In this document: positions 25,791-37,200 of the stretch, one piece after another | Layout of the letters: the number at the start of each line of letters is the position of its first letter | How positions within the stretch are numbered: the first letter of the stretch is position 1 | Assembly (NCBI GenBank): GCA_902778665.1 | Contig: CACYYN010000001.1 | Location: forward strand, 1-64,000 | DNA length: 64,000 nucleotides | Direction: 5' to 3' | Source: Oscillospiraceae bacterium | GTDB taxonomy: Bacteria; Bacillota; Clostridia; Oscillospirales; Oscillospiraceae | Notes under the pieces: model-generated | Database searches by the model: none | Told to the model about the DNA's origin: nothing | The model's input: the letters and a program-made list of their open reading frames with translations, nothing else | Program-made: the position numbers and the translations under genes

Positions 25791-27215
25791 CTATTCCTTT
25801 CCGTTCCAGCAGTACGTGCAGATCTTGTCTCGATCGATTCCGATAGCCTCCAGAAGGCTGTCAAGCGACTGGTAGCCGAGAGAATCAAAGCCGAGCTTCT
25901 CACAGATGGTGTGCAGCAGACATTGTCCCCGTTCGGTAGAGGAATCGGCATACTCGCTGAGATGTGCCTCTCCCTCTTCTCCTTCCAGCTCGCGGATGAT
26001 TCGGCGGGCAAGAAGATCCATATCGGAGTTATTGCGGGAAAAATTGAGATATTTGCAGGCATACATGATCGGCGGGCAGGCGGAACGCATATGAACCTCT
26101 GCCGCACCGGATTCATAGAGGAACTCAACGGTGCTCTGCAGCTGTGTCCCGCGGACGATCGAATCGTCTACAAACAGGAGCTTTTTTCCTTCTATCAGCT
26201 CTGGGACAGGAATCTGCTTCATCTTGGCAACCTGATCACGTATAGATTGTTGCGCCGGCATGAAAGAGCGTGGCCAGGTGGGTGTGTACTTGACGAACGG
26301 GCGGGCAAAAGGCTTTCCGCTGCGGTTGGCATAGCCGATCGCGTGAGGAACGCCGGAATCGGGTACGCCGGCAACATAGTCCACTTTCGGCAGGCTGCCG
26401 CGCGCCACTTCGTCCCGCGCCATGATCTCCCCGTTCCGCATACGCATGATCTCAACATTCACGCCTTCGTAGTTGGAGTTCGGGTAGCCATAGTAAGTCC
26501 ATAAAAACGCACAGATCTTCATGTCCTTTCCGGCAGGGGAAAGCACCTCCCAGCCGTCAGCTGTGATGCGCAGGATCTCTGCCGGCCCAAGCTCATAAAC
26601 AGTCTGATAGTTGAGCTTTGTATAGGCAAAGGATTCAAAGGAAACGCAGTAGCCGTCTGCATCTTTTCCAAGCAGCACCGGCAAACGGCCAAACCGGTCC
26701 CGACCGGCGATAAGCGAACCGTCACCGCACATGAGAAGCACGGAAAGTGAGCCGTCAATAACATCCTGTGCATGGAGGATCCCTTCTGTCAGACTCTCAC
26801 ATTCGTTGATCAGCGCGGCAACGAGCTCCGTGGTATTGACGCGCCCCGACCCCATTGCCATAAACTGGTGCCCATGGTCGGAAAAATATTTGTTCACGAG
26901 ATCCTCGGCATTGTTGATTTGCCCTACGGTAATAATCGCATAAAGTCCGAGATGAGAGCGAACCAGAAGAGGCTGAGGATCCGTGTCGCTGATACACCCG
27001 ATCCCGACGTTTCCGGCGAAGTCCGGAAGATCTTTCTCAAAGCGGGTGCGGAAGGGGGTATTGGCGATGGAGTGGATTTCTCGGGTGCAGCTGCCGTCTT
27101 TGTCCAGCACAGCCATTCCCGCACTCCGGGTTCCGAGATGGCTGTGATAATCTGTGCCGAAAAACACATCCAGCACAATGTCGCGGTGTGAAACCGCGCC
27201 GAAAAAACCTCCCAT
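25791..27215 (-). CDS. purF: Amidophosphoribosyltransferase, variant without N-terminal cysteine
   Basis: A 474-residue PurF homologue for the first committed step. The phosphoribosyltransferase half is intact: KLLFVDDSIVRGTQ at 345-358 is the PRPP loop. Four cysteines, C235, C387, C466 and C469 (CTYCW), fit the 4Fe-4S ligands of the B. subtilis-type enzyme. The glutaminase half starts [12 protein letters not shown]: the cysteine that should be residue 1 after processing is Gly, and the usual RY-x-T glutamine-site motif is not seen (IGCISDTDPQP instead). The enzyme may use ammonia or a different amide source. This variant is, to my knowledge, shared by a clade of Clostridia and Bacteroidetes proteins. 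Confidence 0.9.
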   Translation of the reverse strand: MGGFFGAVSHRDIVLDVFFGTDYHSHLGTRSAGMAVLDKDGSCTREIHSIANTPFRTRFEKDLPDFAGNVGIGCISDTDPQPLLVRSHLGLYAIITVGQINNAEDLVNKYFSDHGHQFMAMGSGRVNTTELVAALINECESLTEGILHAQDVIDGSLSVLLMCGDGSLIAGRDRFGRLPVLLGKDADGYCVSFESFAYTKLNYQTVYELGPAEILRITADGWEVLSPAGKDMKICAFLWTYYGYPNSNYEGVNVEIMRMRNGEIMARDEVARGSLPKVDYVAGVPDSGVPHAIGYANRSGKPFARPFVKYTPTWPRSFMPAQQSIRDQVAKMKQIPVPELIEGKKLLFVDDSIVRGTQLQSTVEFLYESGAAEVHMRSACPPIMYACKYLNFSRNNSDMDLLARRIIRELEGEEGEAHLSEYADSSTERGQCLLHTICEKLGFDSLGYQSLDSLLEAIGIDRDKICTYCWNGKE

Positions 27216-27901
27216 TATGCGAAGAAGAGCCCGGAGAGGGTCATAGGATCGATGTAGCTGCCGTCTTTGTAAACACGCATATTGCCAGAGGCAATCTCGT
27301 CAATAAGCATAACCTTTCCCTCTGAATCATAGCCATACTCAAACTTGATGTCGTAGAGTACAAGGCCGCGCGCTGCCATTTCATCAGCAACAATCCGGGT
27401 GATCTTCTGGGTCATATCCTTGATCTCGTCATACTGCTCATCGGTCATAACACCGAGTACGATGAGTCCGTCCTTTGTGACAAGGGGATCGCCCTTTTCG
27501 TCATTTTTGAAGGTCATTTCCACATAAGCAGGCAGATCTGCGCCTTCCTCGATATATTCGCCGTAGCGGCGCAGGAAAGACCCGACGGCTTTGTAACGGC
27601 AGATCACTTCAAGCCCGTGGCCAAAGACCTTGGCAGGCAGAACTTCCATCGTAGTCTCCTTCAGATCTGCGCTCAGAAAATGCGTGCGGATACCCGCAGC
27701 ATTGATCTTTTCGAAAAAGTAGATCGACATGCGCAGGTTCACATCACCAACGCCCTCAATGGTAAGGCCTACAGAGTTTTCACCGGGGTCAAACACCCCG
27801 TCCTTGCCGGTGCAGTCATCTTTGAATTTGAGCAGATAGTTGCCATTGTCGAGAGCATACACATTTTTGGTCTTTCCGGTGTAAACGAGCTTTTTTTCCA
27901 T
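27215..27901 (-). CDS. purC: SAICAR synthetase
   Basis: A 228-residue enzyme for the seventh step. [26 protein letters not shown] at the N-terminus, [19 protein letters not shown] and the C-terminal [15 protein letters not shown] are PurC hallmarks. The last ones normally read DE.sPDs.R; here IASGN replaces SPDS, a variant found in clostridial proteins. The gene shares one base with purF. Confidence 0.93.
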   Translation of the reverse strand: MEKKLVYTGKTKNVYALDNGNYLLKFKDDCTGKDGVFDPGENSVGLTIEGVGDVNLRMSIYFFEKINAAGIRTHFLSADLKETTMEVLPAKVFGHGLEVICRYKAVGSFLRRYGEYIEEGADLPAYVEMTFKNDEKGDPLVTKDGLIVLGVMTDEQYDEIKDMTQKITRIVADEMAARGLVLYDIKFEYGYDSEGKVMLIDEIASGNMRVYKDGSYIDPMTLSGLFFA

Positions 27902-27933
27902 GAGTTCTTCTCCTTTATAAAAATTAGGGGTTC

Positions 27934-28422
27934 TTAAATTCTTTCAGCGATGCCAGCGTCCTTCTCAAGGACGGCATCACTGTCGCGCTGGCGCTTCTGC
28001 TGCAGGAGGGCGGCAAGCTCCGTATCCTCCACAGCAAGGATTTCAGCCGCAAGCAGGGCAGCATTTGCTCCATTATTCACACCTACGGTCGCCACGGGGA
28101 TACCGGAAGGCATCTGCACCGTGGACAAAAGTGCATCCAGCCCGTCGAGTGCAGGTCCTTTGCAGGGAATGCCGATGACCGGCAGTGTAGTGTTCGCTGC
28201 GATCGCACCTGCCAGATGCGCCGCCATGCCCGCAGCAGCAATAATCACGCCGAATCCGTTTTCACGCGCATGCAGAGCAAATTCCCGTGCCTTCTCAGGT
28301 GTGCGGTGAGCGGAAAAGACATGGGCCTCAAACGGAATGTTCAACTCGCGCAGGATCTTAACCGCCTTTTCTATGACGGGCAGATCACTGTCGCTGCCCA
28401 TAACGATGCCGATTTTCTTCAT
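27934..28422 (-). CDS. purE: N5-CAIR mutase / AIR carboxylase catalytic subunit
   Basis: A 162-residue protein. [57 protein letters not shown] and [18 protein letters not shown] are classic class I PurE motifs. No purK is seen in this window, so bicarbonate/ATP-dependent CAIR formation must come from elsewhere or CO2 is used directly. It sits first among the purine genes after guaB. Confidence 0.95.
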   Translation of the reverse strand: MKKIGIVMGSDSDLPVIEKAVKILRELNIPFEAHVFSAHRTPEKAREFALHARENGFGVIIAAAGMAAHLAGAIAANTTLPVIGIPCKGPALDGLDALLSTVQMPSGIPVATVGVNNGANAALLAAEILAVEDTELAALLQQKRQRDSDAVLEKDAGIAERI

Positions 28423-28434
28423 ATCGCACTCCTT

Positions 28435-29943
28435 TTACTTGATGACCGGCGAGGTGTCCTTCTGAATGACATCGTGTGCACCGCCTTCAATGATGGATGT
28501 GGAGGATACAAGTGTAAGAACTGCTTTTTCCTGAAGTTCCGGGATGCTCATCGCGCCGCAGTTGCACATGGCATGGCGCACTTTGCTGAGTGTGAGCGCA
28601 ACATTGTATTTCAGTGAGCCCGCATAGGGAACGTAGGAGTCTACGCCCTCCTCAAAACTGAGTTTTTTGTCACCGCCCATGTCATAGCGCTGCCAGTTGC
28701 GGGCACGTGCGGAACCCTCACCCCAGTATTCCTTATAATAGGTGCCTCCGATGTTCACCTTGTTGGTCGGGCTCTCGTCAAAACGGGCGAAATAACGCCC
28801 AAGCATCACGAAGTCGGCACCCATGGCGAGAGCAAGCGTAATATGGTGATCGTAGACGATGCCACCGTCGGAACAGACGGGGATATAGATGCCAGTTTCT
28901 TTAAAGTATCTGTCCCGCTCTTCGCACACCTCTATGACTGCCGTTGCCTGGCCGCGGCCGATACCCTTCGTTTCCCGTGTGATGCAGATGGAACCGCCTC
29001 CGATTCCAACTTTAACGAAGTCAGCGCCGCATTCTGCAAGGAAGCGGAAACCTGCAGCGTCTACAACATTGCCTGCACCAACCTTGACTGCATCACCGTA
29101 GTGCTCGCGGATCCAGCCGAGTGTGAACCGCTGCCAGTCGTTGTGCCCCTCGGAGGAGTCAATGCACAGCACATCTGCACCGGCTTCAAGCAGGGCAGGA
29201 ACACGCTCCTCATAGTCGCGTGTGTTGATGCCTGCACCGACGACATAGCGTTTGTCCGCATCCAGCAGTTCATTGGGGTTCTGCTTATGGCTCTCATAGT
29301 CCTTCCGGAAGACGAAGCTGCACAGACGTCCGTCCTCAGACAGGATGGGGAGGGAGTTGAGCTTGTGCTCCCAGATGATGTCGTTTGCTTCTTTGAGCGT
29401 CGTTCCCTCACGTGCCCAGACAAGCTTGTTAAACGGTGTCATGAACGAGGAAACCGGGGTATCAGGATCCATGCGGCTCACGCGGTAATCCCGGCTTGTG
29501 ACAACGCCGACGAGTTTTCCTTCCGCAGTGCCGTCCTCGGTAATGGCTACAGTGGAATGTCCGGTCTTCTCCTTGAGTTCCAGCACATCCTGCAGCGTAT
29601 TGTCGGGGTGGAGGTTCGAGTCGCTCTGAACAAAACCGGCTTTATAACTTTTGGCGCGGCGTACCATCGCGGCCTCGTCCTCCACACTCTGTGAACCGTA
29701 GATGAAGGAGATACCGCCCTCGGTGGCAAGTGCAACAGCCATCCGGTCTCCGGAGACAGACTGCATGATGGCAGAGACCATGGGGATATTCATCCGGATG
29801 GGGCATTCCTCCTGGCCCTTCCGGAACTTCACAAGCGGAGTCTGGAGGGAGACCTTGTCAGAACGGCAGGTGATGGGAGTATAGCCGGGGATCAGCAGAT
29901 ACTCATTAAAAGTGTGGCAGGGGTCATTGATAATTCTCGCCAT
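28435..29943 (-). CDS. guaB: IMP dehydrogenase
   Basis: A 502-residue enzyme oxidising IMP to XMP with NAD+. Two CBS domains lie at about 110-220. The catalytic loop is [26 protein letters not shown] with Cys320, and [31 protein letters not shown] binds IMP. The flap is [18 protein letters not shown]. It is placed between the pyrimidine half (pyrI) and the purine half (purE) of the operon, with gaps of 20 and 12 bases. Confidence 0.95.
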   Translation of the reverse strand: MARIINDPCHTFNEYLLIPGYTPITCRSDKVSLQTPLVKFRKGQEECPIRMNIPMVSAIMQSVSGDRMAVALATEGGISFIYGSQSVEDEAAMVRRAKSYKAGFVQSDSNLHPDNTLQDVLELKEKTGHSTVAITEDGTAEGKLVGVVTSRDYRVSRMDPDTPVSSFMTPFNKLVWAREGTTLKEANDIIWEHKLNSLPILSEDGRLCSFVFRKDYESHKQNPNELLDADKRYVVGAGINTRDYEERVPALLEAGADVLCIDSSEGHNDWQRFTLGWIREHYGDAVKVGAGNVVDAAGFRFLAECGADFVKVGIGGGSICITRETKGIGRGQATAVIEVCEERDRYFKETGIYIPVCSDGGIVYDHHITLALAMGADFVMLGRYFARFDESPTNKVNIGGTYYKEYWGEGSARARNWQRYDMGGDKKLSFEEGVDSYVPYAGSLKYNVALTLSKVRHAMCNCGAMSIPELQEKAVLTLVSSTSIIEGGAHDVIQKDTSPVIK

Positions 29944-29963
29944 GATTTCTCTCCTTTTCTGGC

Positions 29964-30380
29964 TCAGTTGGCTTTTGTCTCGCAGTAAAAGCAGCGATAG
30001 ATCTTATTATTTCTGTCCGTTAACTTGAAAATGTGTTTGAGTTCCTGCTCTGTGGAGCAGATGCACCGTGGATTTTTGCAGAAGATGACATTGGTGAGTG
30101 TCTCCGGCATATCGATTTTCCGTTTTTCTGCAAGCATGCCGTTTCGGATCGTATTCACGCTGACACCCGGGTCGACATATCCGATCACATCAAGATTCAC
30201 GGGTATATCGGCATCGATCTTGATGATGTCTTTCTTCCCGAGCTTTTCGCTGTGTGCATTTTTAATGATGGCAACCGAACAGTCCAGTGTTTCAAGCCCC
30301 AAAAGCTCATAGAGGCGCATCCCCTGTCCGGCGGTGATGTGGTCGATCACGATGCCGTTCTGGATAGAATCAATATTCAC
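29964..30380 (-). CDS. pyrI: Aspartate carbamoyltransferase regulatory chain
   Basis: A 138-residue subunit. The nucleotide-binding part [22 protein letters not shown] is followed by the zinc domain with C101-x4-C106 and C130-x2-C133 (FCKNPRC and CFYC). It allosterically controls PyrB, coupling the operon's first pyrimidine steps to nucleotide levels. The start is GTG, overlapping the pyrB stop (GTGA). Confidence 0.95.
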   Translation of the reverse strand: MNIDSIQNGIVIDHITAGQGMRLYELLGLETLDCSVAIIKNAHSEKLGKKDIIKIDADIPVNLDVIGYVDPGVSVNTIRNGMLAEKRKIDMPETLTNVIFCKNPRCICSTEQELKHIFKLTDRNNKIYRCFYCETKAN

Positions 30381-31303
30381 AGTGTTCCGGCCTCCTTCAA
30401 TAGTTTCAGGATCAGAGCCATTCGCATATACTTGCCGTAAAGCACCTGTTTGAAATAGCAGGCGCGGGGATCGTCATCAATGGCAACGCTGATCTCGTTG
30501 ACACGGGGGAGCGGGTGCATAATGCAGAGATCCTTTTTTGCGTTGTACAGGCGCTCTGGTGTAAGAATGTAACTGTCCTTCAGGCGGAGGTAGTCTTCCT
30601 CGTTAAAGAAGCGCTCCCGCTGCACACGGGTCATATAAAGGATATCCAGCTCCGGCATGACGGCTTCAAGGTCGGTTGTCTGAACATAGGGAATGTTATT
30701 TGCCTTAAGAATCTCCTTTTTCACATAACTCGGCAGTTTGAGCTCTTCAGGAGAAATCAGGACAAATCTGATCCCCTCATAGCGGCTGAGCGCGGCAATC
30801 AGCGAATGCACCGTGCGGCCGAACTTCAGGTCGCCGCAAATCCCTACTGTAAGATTGCCGAGGCGCCCCTTCTCCCGGTAGATCGTCAGCAGGTCGGCAA
30901 GCGTCTGCGTGGGGTGGTTGTGTCCGCCGTCCCCGGCGTTGATTACCGGGATGGAGGCATTCATCGCAGCTACCAGCGGCGCACCTTCCTTGGGATGGCG
31001 CATGGCGATAATATCCGCGTAGCAGGAGATAACCTTTGCTGTATCCGCAACACTCTCTCCCTTGGCGGCAGAGGAGCTTTGCGCCTCGGAGAAGCCGATT
31101 ACCGCTCCGCCGAGCTCAAGCATTGCAGCTTCAAAGCTGAGCCGTGTGCGGGTCGATGGTTCGAAAAACAGCGTTGCGATTTTCTTGCCGCGGCAGAGCT
31201 CACTGTATCCGGAAGGATTTGCGATAATATCATTCGCAGTATCCATGAGCTCCTGCAGCTCTTCTACCGAAAAATCCTGAATGGCTATAAGACTGCGTTT
31301 CAC
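30377..31303 (-). CDS. pyrB: Aspartate carbamoyltransferase catalytic chain
   Basis: A 308-residue enzyme. [21 protein letters not shown] binds carbamoyl phosphate; [12 protein letters not shown] carries the 80s-loop residues, and [20 protein letters not shown] and [12 protein letters not shown] are also present. The start is GTG behind GGAGGG. It overlaps pyrE upstream and pyrI downstream by 4 bases each, so the three are tightly coupled. Confidence 0.96.
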   Translation of the reverse strand: MKRSLIAIQDFSVEELQELMDTANDIIANPSGYSELCRGKKIATLFFEPSTRTRLSFEAAMLELGGAVIGFSEAQSSSAAKGESVADTAKVISCYADIIAMRHPKEGAPLVAAMNASIPVINAGDGGHNHPTQTLADLLTIYREKGRLGNLTVGICGDLKFGRTVHSLIAALSRYEGIRFVLISPEELKLPSYVKKEILKANNIPYVQTTDLEAVMPELDILYMTRVQRERFFNEEDYLRLKDSYILTPERLYNAKKDLCIMHPLPRVNEISVAIDDDPRACYFKQVLYGKYMRMALILKLLKEAGTL

Positions 31304-31938
31304 GCCTTCCCTCCGATCCAGCTCTCATCCGAGGGATTGTCGCGGAAGCGAAGCAGCCGTTCCACATCCTCCGGTCGGATATAACCCTCGTCAGCTGCGA
31401 CACGGGCAATACAGTCAAAATCTGTGAGCGAGTGGTTCTCCACCTGCGCACTTGCCAGGCGCTCAAGTCCTCTCTTCATCCCGTAGGTGAAAATGCTCAC
31501 GATGCCGAGCACCTCGGCACCCGCTTCGCGAAGCGCATCTACGACGTCAATGACGCTTCCTCCGGTAGAGATCAGGTCCTCCACCACCACTACTTTTTCG
31601 CCCGCTTCCAGCTTTCCCTCTATACGATTTTTCCGACCATGGTCCTTGCTGCCGGAACGGACATAGCCCATTGGCAGATGAAGCAGGTGGCCTGTGATAG
31701 CCGCATGTGCGATGCCGGCTGTTGAAGTGCCCATCAGAGCTTCGGCATTCGGATAGTATTCCCGTATCATTGCAGCAAGGCCGTTTTCCACATGATCCCG
31801 TACGTCCGGGGCGGTAAGTGTCAGCCGGTTGTCACAGTACACCGGGCTTTTGATACCGCTCGCCCAGAGAAAGGGTTCATCCGGCCGGAAGAAAACCGCA
31901 CCGATCTTCAGTAGATCTCTGGCTATTTGTTCCCTCAT
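31300..31938 (-). CDS. pyrE: Orotate phosphoribosyltransferase
   Basis: A 212-residue enzyme making OMP from orotate and PRPP. The PRPP loop is [37 protein letters not shown] is typical of the N-terminal hood. The ATG at 31938 overlaps the pyrF stop; seven residues further upstream are in frame but lie inside pyrF. Confidence 0.95.
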   Translation of the reverse strand: MREQIARDLLKIGAVFFRPDEPFLWASGIKSPVYCDNRLTLTAPDVRDHVENGLAAMIREYYPNAEALMGTSTAGIAHAAITGHLLHLPMGYVRSGSKDHGRKNRIEGKLEAGEKVVVVEDLISTGGSVIDVVDALREAGAEVLGIVSIFTYGMKRGLERLASAQVENHSLTDFDCIARVAADEGYIRPEDVERLLRFRDNPSDESWIGGKA

Positions 31939-32633
31939 TCCAAAAACTCCTTTACACATTTTCTGTAGGCAGCTGTGGGATCGTCCGCCTGGGTAATCGG
32001 GCGACCTACAACAATATAATCCGCACCGAGCTCCCGGGCTTTCCGCGGAGTGGTGACGCGTTTCTGATCACCAGCGCTGCCGTCCGCAAAGCGCACGCCC
32101 GGGGTGACAGTGAGAAAGCCCGCACCGCATGCATCATGCACGCGCCCCGCTTCCAGTGGGGAGCAGACTACGCCGTCAAGTCCCGAGGAAGCAGCGTTCT
32201 GTGCGTACGCGATTACGACGTCCTCAAGTGGCTTTTCAATCAGCAGTTCTGACTCCATTATGTTCTGATCCGTGCTTGTGAGCTGTGTAACGGCAATCAG
32301 AAGCGGCCGGCTGCCGTCCGGTCGTGTCAGGCCTTCGATTGCCGCCTTCATCATGTTTGATCCGCCCGCCGCATGCAGGTTCACAATATCTGCATCAAGG
32401 TGTGACAGCACAGCCATAGCCTTCCCGACGGTGTTTGGAATATCGTGAAGTTTCAGATCGAGAAAGATCTTGTGGCCGCGACGTTTGATCTCGCGCACAA
32501 TGGCAGGACCTTCGGCATAATACAGTTCCATCCCGATCTTGACAAAAGGCTTTTCTTCTGAAAAACGATCGAGGAAGCGGAAACAGTCCTCCGCACTTGA
32601 AAAATCGCATGCAACAATAACATCTTTAGCCAT
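31935..32633 (-). CDS. pyrF: Orotidine 5'-phosphate decarboxylase
   Basis: A 232-residue TIM-barrel enzyme. The catalytic DLKLHDIPNTVGKA (Asp-x-Lys-x-x-Asp) is intact, and VTPGVRFADGSAGDQKRVTTPRKA and YIVVGRPITQADDPTAAY form the phosphate site. It follows the short B. subtilis-type subgroup. It overlaps pyrD by 8 bases. Confidence 0.96.
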   Translation of the reverse strand: MAKDVIVACDFSSAEDCFRFLDRFSEEKPFVKIGMELYYAEGPAIVREIKRRGHKIFLDLKLHDIPNTVGKAMAVLSHLDADIVNLHAAGGSNMMKAAIEGLTRPDGSRPLLIAVTQLTSTDQNIMESELLIEKPLEDVVIAYAQNAASSGLDGVVCSPLEAGRVHDACGAGFLTVTPGVRFADGSAGDQKRVTTPRKARELGADYIVVGRPITQADDPTAAYRKCVKEFLE

Positions 32634-33540
32634 GGGCTCCTCCTGTAATATCTTTCAGGGTGTTTATCTGCAGCCTGTCCATCACGGCAGGCAGGTTTTC
32701 AATGATGTCACGGCAGGCAAAAGGATTGATCAGGTTTGCTGCCCCGATTTCCACGGCAGTCGCCCCGGCAAGCATCATTTCAATAACATCCTCTGCGCTT
32801 TGAATCCCTCCGAGGCCGATAACCGGGATTTTCACCGCTTGTGAAACCTGCCAGACCATACCCAGCGCTATCGGGAAAACCGCCGGACCTGAGAGGCCTC
32901 CGGTGATGTTAGCGAGAATGGGCTGTCTCGTTTGCAGATCAATCCGCATCCCTTTGAGCGTGTTGATCAGGCTTACTCCATCCGCTCCGGCATCTTCACA
33001 GGCTCTTGCAACGGACACTATATCCGTGACGTTCGGGGTCAGCTTCATAATGACAGGTTTTGTCGTCACTGCCTTGACTGCCCTTGTAATTGCAGCAGCT
33101 GCTTGAGGGTCGGTGCCGAAGCTCATTCCTCCGCCATGCACATTCGGGCAGCTGATGTTGACTTCCAGCCAGCCTACCTGCTCCTGCTCGTCGAGTCTGC
33201 GGCATACCTCTGCATATTCCGATTCGGAAAATCCGCTGACATTGGCGATAACGGGTTTATGAAAACATCCGGCCAGCTTTGGCAGTTCTTCGGCTATGAC
33301 CTTCTCTACGCCGGGATTTTGAAGCCCTACAGCATTGAGCATTCCGGCACCTGTCTCCGCAATGCGGGGCAGCGGATTCCCGACGCGCTCGGCCAGTGTC
33401 GTTCCCTTGAAAGAGAAAGTACCCAGACAGTTGATGTCATAGAGCTCCGCGAATTCATAGCCGTAGCCGAAGGTTCCTGAGGCGGGGATGACGGGATTCT
33501 CAAGTTCGATGCCGCAGAGGCTGACGCTTAACCTTCCCAT
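32626..33540 (-). CDS. pyrD: Dihydroorotate dehydrogenase B, catalytic subunit
   Basis: A 304-residue FMN enzyme of class 1B. The active base is cysteine in EVNISCPNVHGGG, which distinguishes it from class 2 (serine) enzymes. NPVIPASGTFGYGYE and GLGGIQSAEDVIEMMLAGATAVEIG are FMN-site motifs. Class 1B enzymes pass electrons to NAD+ through PyrK, encoded 12 bases inside the upstream end. Confidence 0.95.
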   Translation of the reverse strand: MGRLSVSLCGIELENPVIPASGTFGYGYEFAELYDINCLGTFSFKGTTLAERVGNPLPRIAETGAGMLNAVGLQNPGVEKVIAEELPKLAGCFHKPVIANVSGFSESEYAEVCRRLDEQEQVGWLEVNISCPNVHGGGMSFGTDPQAAAAITRAVKAVTTKPVIMKLTPNVTDIVSVARACEDAGADGVSLINTLKGMRIDLQTRQPILANITGGLSGPAVFPIALGMVWQVSQAVKIPVIGLGGIQSAEDVIEMMLAGATAVEIGAANLINPFACRDIIENLPAVMDRLQINTLKDITGGAHG

Positions 33541-34262
33541 AGAACCTCCTCACTGTTCAGAACCGGTCCGTCTTTACAGATCCGCTTCGCTCCGTTTTTC
33601 GTAAGCACGGTACAGCCCATGCAGGCGCCGAAACCGCAGCCCATACGCTTGCCCAGACTGATTTGCCCCGGGCATCTGCTCTTCTCACAGACCGCGCGCA
33701 GCATCGCTTCCGTCCCGCAGGCATAGAAAAACGTGTACGGAAAGTCCATCGCCGCGGTAACGAAGCCCCGGACGCCGCAGCTTCCGTCCTCGGTGGTGAT
33801 AACGGGCTCTATCCCCATACTTTTGAATTCCCCGGTATAGAACACTTCCGCCGCCGTATGAAAGCCGAGAATCACCACGGGTCGAACGCTGTTCTTCAGC
33901 AGAGCCTTCGCCAGACCGTAGAGAGGCGAAAGACCCGTCCCGCCGCCGACCAGCAGCGGATGCCCTCCGGCAAGGCTGATATCATAGCCGTTGCCGAGGC
34001 CTGTCAGCACATCAAGCCTTTCACCGGCTGGGAGTGCGGCCATCCGCTCGGTACCTTGTCCCACGCGCTCATAGAGGATGGTGAAGCTCTCATCGTCCCA
34101 GTCGCAGACAGACAGCGGGCGGCGAAGAAAAAGGCTCTCAAGCCGGATATCAACAAACTGTCCCGGCCGTTCCATGGCGGATGTGTCACCCGCAAGCCGC
34201 ATACGCATGACCTTGTCGGTCAGCGCCGTATTTTCAATGATTTCAAATAAACCCTGTTTCAT
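33528..34262 (-). CDS. pyrK: Dihydroorotate dehydrogenase B, electron transfer subunit
   Basis: A 244-residue flavoprotein. The FAD domain has FLRRPLSVCDWD and the nucleotide domain LLVGGGTGLSPLYGLAKAL. The 2Fe-2S site is in MGCGFGACMGCTVLTKNGAKRICKDGP. It partners PyrD to use NAD+ as acceptor, fitting an anaerobe. It overlaps pyrD by 13 bases and follows carB by 3 bases. Confidence 0.95.
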   Translation of the reverse strand: MKQGLFEIIENTALTDKVMRMRLAGDTSAMERPGQFVDIRLESLFLRRPLSVCDWDDESFTILYERVGQGTERMAALPAGERLDVLTGLGNGYDISLAGGHPLLVGGGTGLSPLYGLAKALLKNSVRPVVILGFHTAAEVFYTGEFKSMGIEPVITTEDGSCGVRGFVTAAMDFPYTFFYACGTEAMLRAVCEKSRCPGQISLGKRMGCGFGACMGCTVLTKNGAKRICKDGPVLNSEEVLWEG

Positions 34263-34265
34263 CGT

Positions 34266-37200
34266 TCAGGAATCTATCGTGGAAACGGTGATTGTGGTCT
34301 CTTCCAGCACATCCAGCAGGACGCGCACCGTATCCAGGGAAGTGAAAATGGTCACATTATTTTCGGCTGCACAACGCCGGATCGCTACGCCGTCCTCAAA
34401 GTGCCTGCCGCGCTGAAGGGCTCGTGTATTGATAATATAGGAGACATAGCCAGCACGGATGGATTCAAGGATTTCTTCGCTGCCCTCGCTGATTTTTCGG
34501 CGGACCCGGGTGCGGATACCGTGCTGCTTGAGGAATGCTGCAGTACCCGCCGTTGCCTCAATGTTGAAGCCCATGTCATAGAAGCGTCGCACGAGAGGCA
34601 GCGCCTCCTCCTTGTCCTCGTCTGCAAGGGTGACAAACACTGTTCCGTAGTTCTGCAGTTTCATTCCGGATGCCTGCAGTGCCTTGTACATGGCGCGCGG
34701 CATCTTGTCATCATAGCCTATGGCTTCCCCTGTGGATTTCATCTCGGGGCTCAGATAGGCATCGAGACCTTTAATCTTGTTCCAGGAGAATACCGGCACT
34801 TTGACATAATGGCGCTTTTTCTCTTCGGGATACAGATCGAAAATCCCCTGCTCCTTGAGACTCTTGCCGAGAATGACCTCAGTGGCGATATCTGCCAGCG
34901 ACCAGCCGGTAGCTTTGGAGAGGAAAGGCACCGTGCGGGAGGAACGTGGATTGACCTCGATGATGTAAACGCGCTCATCCCTGTCCACGATAAACTGGAT
35001 ATTGTACAGTCCGATGATTCCGATGCCGAGCCCCAGTTTTTTTGCGTACTGTAAAATGATGCCCTTGACCTTGTTGGAGATGGATACTGTCGGATAAACA
35101 CTGATTGAGTCCCCGGAATGGACGCCTGTACGCTCCACAAGCTCCATAATGCCGGGCACAAAGACATCCCTTCCGTCGCAGATAGCGTCGATCTCCACTT
35201 CCTTGCCGAGGATGTATTTGTCGACCAGCACGGGTTTGTCCGCGTCAATCTCCACGGCCGTCTTAAGGTAGTGGCGCAGCATCTCCTCATTGGCGACGAT
35301 CTCCATCGCGCGACCGCCAAGGACAAAGCTCGGCCGTACAAGTACGGGATACCCGATCTCGGATGCGGCTCTCACGCCGTCCTCGATACTTGTAACGGCA
35401 AGGCCGGGGGGCTGCGGGATATCAAGTTCGAGCAGAACCTTTTCAAAGCTGTCACGGTTTTCCGCTCTCTCGATGGCTGCGCAGTCGGTTCCGATAAGTT
35501 TCACCCCGCGTTTCATCAACGGCTCGGCAAGATTGATGGCTGTCTGCCCGCCCAAGGAGGCGATGACACCCTCGGGTTTCTCGAAGTCGATGATAGCCAT
35601 CACATCCTCCGGCGTCAGAGGCTCAAAGTAGAGCTTGTCGCCGGTGGTATAGTCGGTAGAAACCGTTTCCGGGTTGTTGTTGATGATAATAGCCTCATAT
35701 CCGTTGCGCTTGATGGTCTGTACGGCATGAACAGTGGAATAGTCAAATTCCACACCCTGTCCGATGCGGATCGGCCCTGCGCCGAGAACGATAACCTTTT
35801 TCTTCTCCATCAGCCGTGAATCGTTTTTGCCGGTATAGGAGGAGTAGAGATAGGCAATGTATTTTCCGGTGTGCAGCGTATCGACCATGCGGAAAACCGG
35901 GACAATGCCGTGTTTCTTCCGTTTTTCGTAGATTTCAAGCTCGCTGAGGTTCCAGAGTGCAGAAATATACTGGTCCGAAAATCCCATCTGTTTTGCGGCT
36001 TTCAGAACAGAAACATCGTTCACATGGGCTTTCAGCGTTTCCTCCATCTCCACAATGCGCTTCAGCGCATCCAGGAAAAGCGGTGTGATCATCGTGATCT
36101 CGTGAAGCTGTTTCACTCCGATCCCGCGGCGCAGCAGCTCAGTGACCGCGTAGATATTATCATGCCGAAAAGTCGAGATATACGCAAGCAGATCCTCGCT
36201 CGCCATGTTGGCAAACTTGCGGCTGTAAAGATGGCAGGTTCCCGTTTCCAGCGAGCGGACTGATTTCAGGAAGCATTCCTCCAGAGTCGAACCGATGCCC
36301 ATGACCTCGCCGGTGGCTTTCATTTGTGTGCCGAGTGTATTCGGTGCATCGGGAAACTTGTCAAACGGGAAGCGCGGGAACTTGGCTACGAAGTAGTCCA
36401 GACTCGGTTCCATTGCCGCGGTGCCGCCTGCGACAGGGATTTCCTCCAGCGCCATACCCATGGCGATCTTTGCCGTCACGCGGGCAATGGGATAGCCGCT
36501 GGCTTTCGAAGCCAGTGCTGAAGAACGGGAGACACGGGGATTGACCTCGATCAGGAAGTACTCGCTGCTCTCCGGATTCAGCGCAAACTGAACATTGCAG
36601 CCCCCTTCGATTTTGAGCTCACGGATGATCTTGATTGCGCTGTCGTTGAGCATCTTGAGATCATGTTCATTCAGGGAGAGAATCGGGGCTACGACGATGG
36701 AGTCTCCGGTGTGCACGCCGACAGGATCCACATTCTCCATCCCGCAGATGGTAATTGCCCGGTCATTAGAATCCCGCATGACCTCAAATTCAATTTCCTT
36801 ATAACCTTTGACGCTCTTTTCAATCAGCACCTGATGAACGGGGGAAAGACGGAAGGCATTGATGCCGATCTCCTCAAGTTCCTTCTCATTGTTTGCAAAT
36901 CCGCCTCCCGTACCTCCGAGGGTAAATGCCGGGCGCAGTACAACGGGATAGCCGATTTCTTCGGCGGCCCGTTTTGCATGCTCCAGATCATAGGTGATCT
37001 CGGAGGGAATGACCGGCTCCCCGATGGACTGGCACATCTCCTTGAAGAGTTCGCGGTCTTCGGCGCGCTCAATGCTCTTGCTGCTTGTGCCCAGAAGCTC
37101 AACTCCGCACTCGTGCAGAATGCCTTTGCGCTCCAGCTGCATTGCAAGGTTCAGGCCTGTCTGACCGCCGATGCCGGGGACGATCGCATCCGGCCGTTCG

